Positions 13,739 to 14,004 of a stretch of DNA of 14,004 bases are shown in pieces (positions within the stretch are counted from its first letter, which is position 1; the number at the start of each line of letters is the position of its first letter). The stretch spans positions 1 through 14,004 of the forward strand of contig CANCFZ010000038.1 of NCBI GenBank assembly GCA_947377425.1, given 5' to 3'. The notes under the pieces are model-generated. The model was not told the DNA's origin and ran no database searches. It saw only the letters and a program-made list of their open reading frames with translations. The translations under genes were made by a program, and so were the position numbers. The DNA comes from Flavobacteriaceae bacterium. Lineage in GTDB: Bacteria > Bacteroidota > Bacteroidia > Flavobacteriales > Flavobacteriaceae.

Positions 13739-14004
13739 ATGAAATTCGATTTATTACAAAAAGACCCAAACTCTAAAGCTAGAGCTGGGAAAATCACTAC
13801 CGATCACGGAGTTATTGAAACTCCAATATTTATGCCAGTTGGAACTGTTGCTTCTGTAAAAGGAGTGCACCAACGCGAATTAAAAGAAGAAATTAATCCT
13901 GATATTATTCTTGGAAATACGTACCATTTATATCTTCGTCCGCAAACAGCAATACTTGAAAAAGCTGGAGGATTGCATAAATTCATGAATTGGGATAGAA
14001 ATAT
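13739..14004 (+). CDS. tgt: Queuine tRNA-ribosyltransferase, N-terminal part (runs off the right edge)
   Basis: The first 88 codons of bacterial Tgt, which exchanges guanine-34 for the queuosine precursor preQ1 in tRNAs with GUN anticodons. Visible are MKFDLLQKDPNSKARAGKIT, ETPIFMPVGTVASVKG, and LGNTYHLYLRP with the substrate-binding region, then GGLHKFMNWDRNI. The catalytic nucleophile Asp and the zinc-binding cysteines lie beyond the window. ATG at 13739 gives the family-typical start; a three-codon reading frame (ATG CCT ATA TGA, 13731-13742) overlaps it. The gene diverges from the metal export operon. Its place beside that operon probably has no functional meaning. Confidence 0.96.
   Translation, partial: MKFDLLQKDPNSKARAGKITTDHGVIETPIFMPVGTVASVKGVHQRELKEEINPDIILGNTYHLYLRPQTAILEKAGGLHKFMNWDRN

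Overview
The window is AT-rich chromosomal DNA from a member of the Bacteroidota, almost certainly a Flavobacteriaceae species close to Flavobacterium. The evidence is the gene content (a DUF4293 membrane protein, a Rho with a long Asn/Pro/Gln-rich insert, a split transketolase, an RND pump fused to an outer membrane factor). Starts lack Shine-Dalgarno sequences, and the octamer TAnnTTTG, the Bacteroidota -7 promoter element, stands in front of most transcription units. Degenerate intergenic repeats of the kind common in Flavobacterium also occur. No CRISPR array, rRNA, prophage or intact insertion sequence is visible.

Left part (1-4800) is housekeeping. The 5' end of truA (minus) diverges from a YfcE/MJ0936-type metallophosphoesterase (plus), and both appear to start at TTG. 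A DUF4293 membrane protein (minus) converges on the phosphoesterase across a bidirectional terminator. Then come rho (plus) with a long leader and a strong intrinsic terminator, a roughly 120-nt repeat element built round a perfect 19-bp inverted repeat, trxB (minus), and a tRNA-Pro(UGG) with its own promoter and terminator.

Middle (4762-6780, minus) is a two-gene transketolase operon: the N-terminal TPP-binding subunit followed by the C-terminal subunit. A 129-bp spacer between them carries a border repeat.

Right part (6845-13592, minus) is the accessory highlight, a four-gene metal export operon. In transcription order it has a small exported Cys/His-containing protein of unknown function, a 1450-residue HME-RND pump fused in frame to a TolC-like outer membrane factor, a lipoprotein membrane-fusion (adaptor) protein, and a VIT1/CCC1-type iron/manganese transporter whose start overlaps the adaptor stop by 8 bp. 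Read together, VIT could move Fe2+/Mn2+ from cytosol to periplasm while the RND-adaptor-OMF assembly carries metal across the outer membrane. The RND part keeps the proton-relay triad of the family. It lacks two of the three methionines of the Cu(I)/Ag(I) pump CusA, which points to a CzcA-like divalent substrate. The fusion junction retains what looks like the signal peptide of the former stand-alone outer membrane factor, next to an A7 tract.

The window closes with the 5' end of tgt (plus), divergent from the metal operon.
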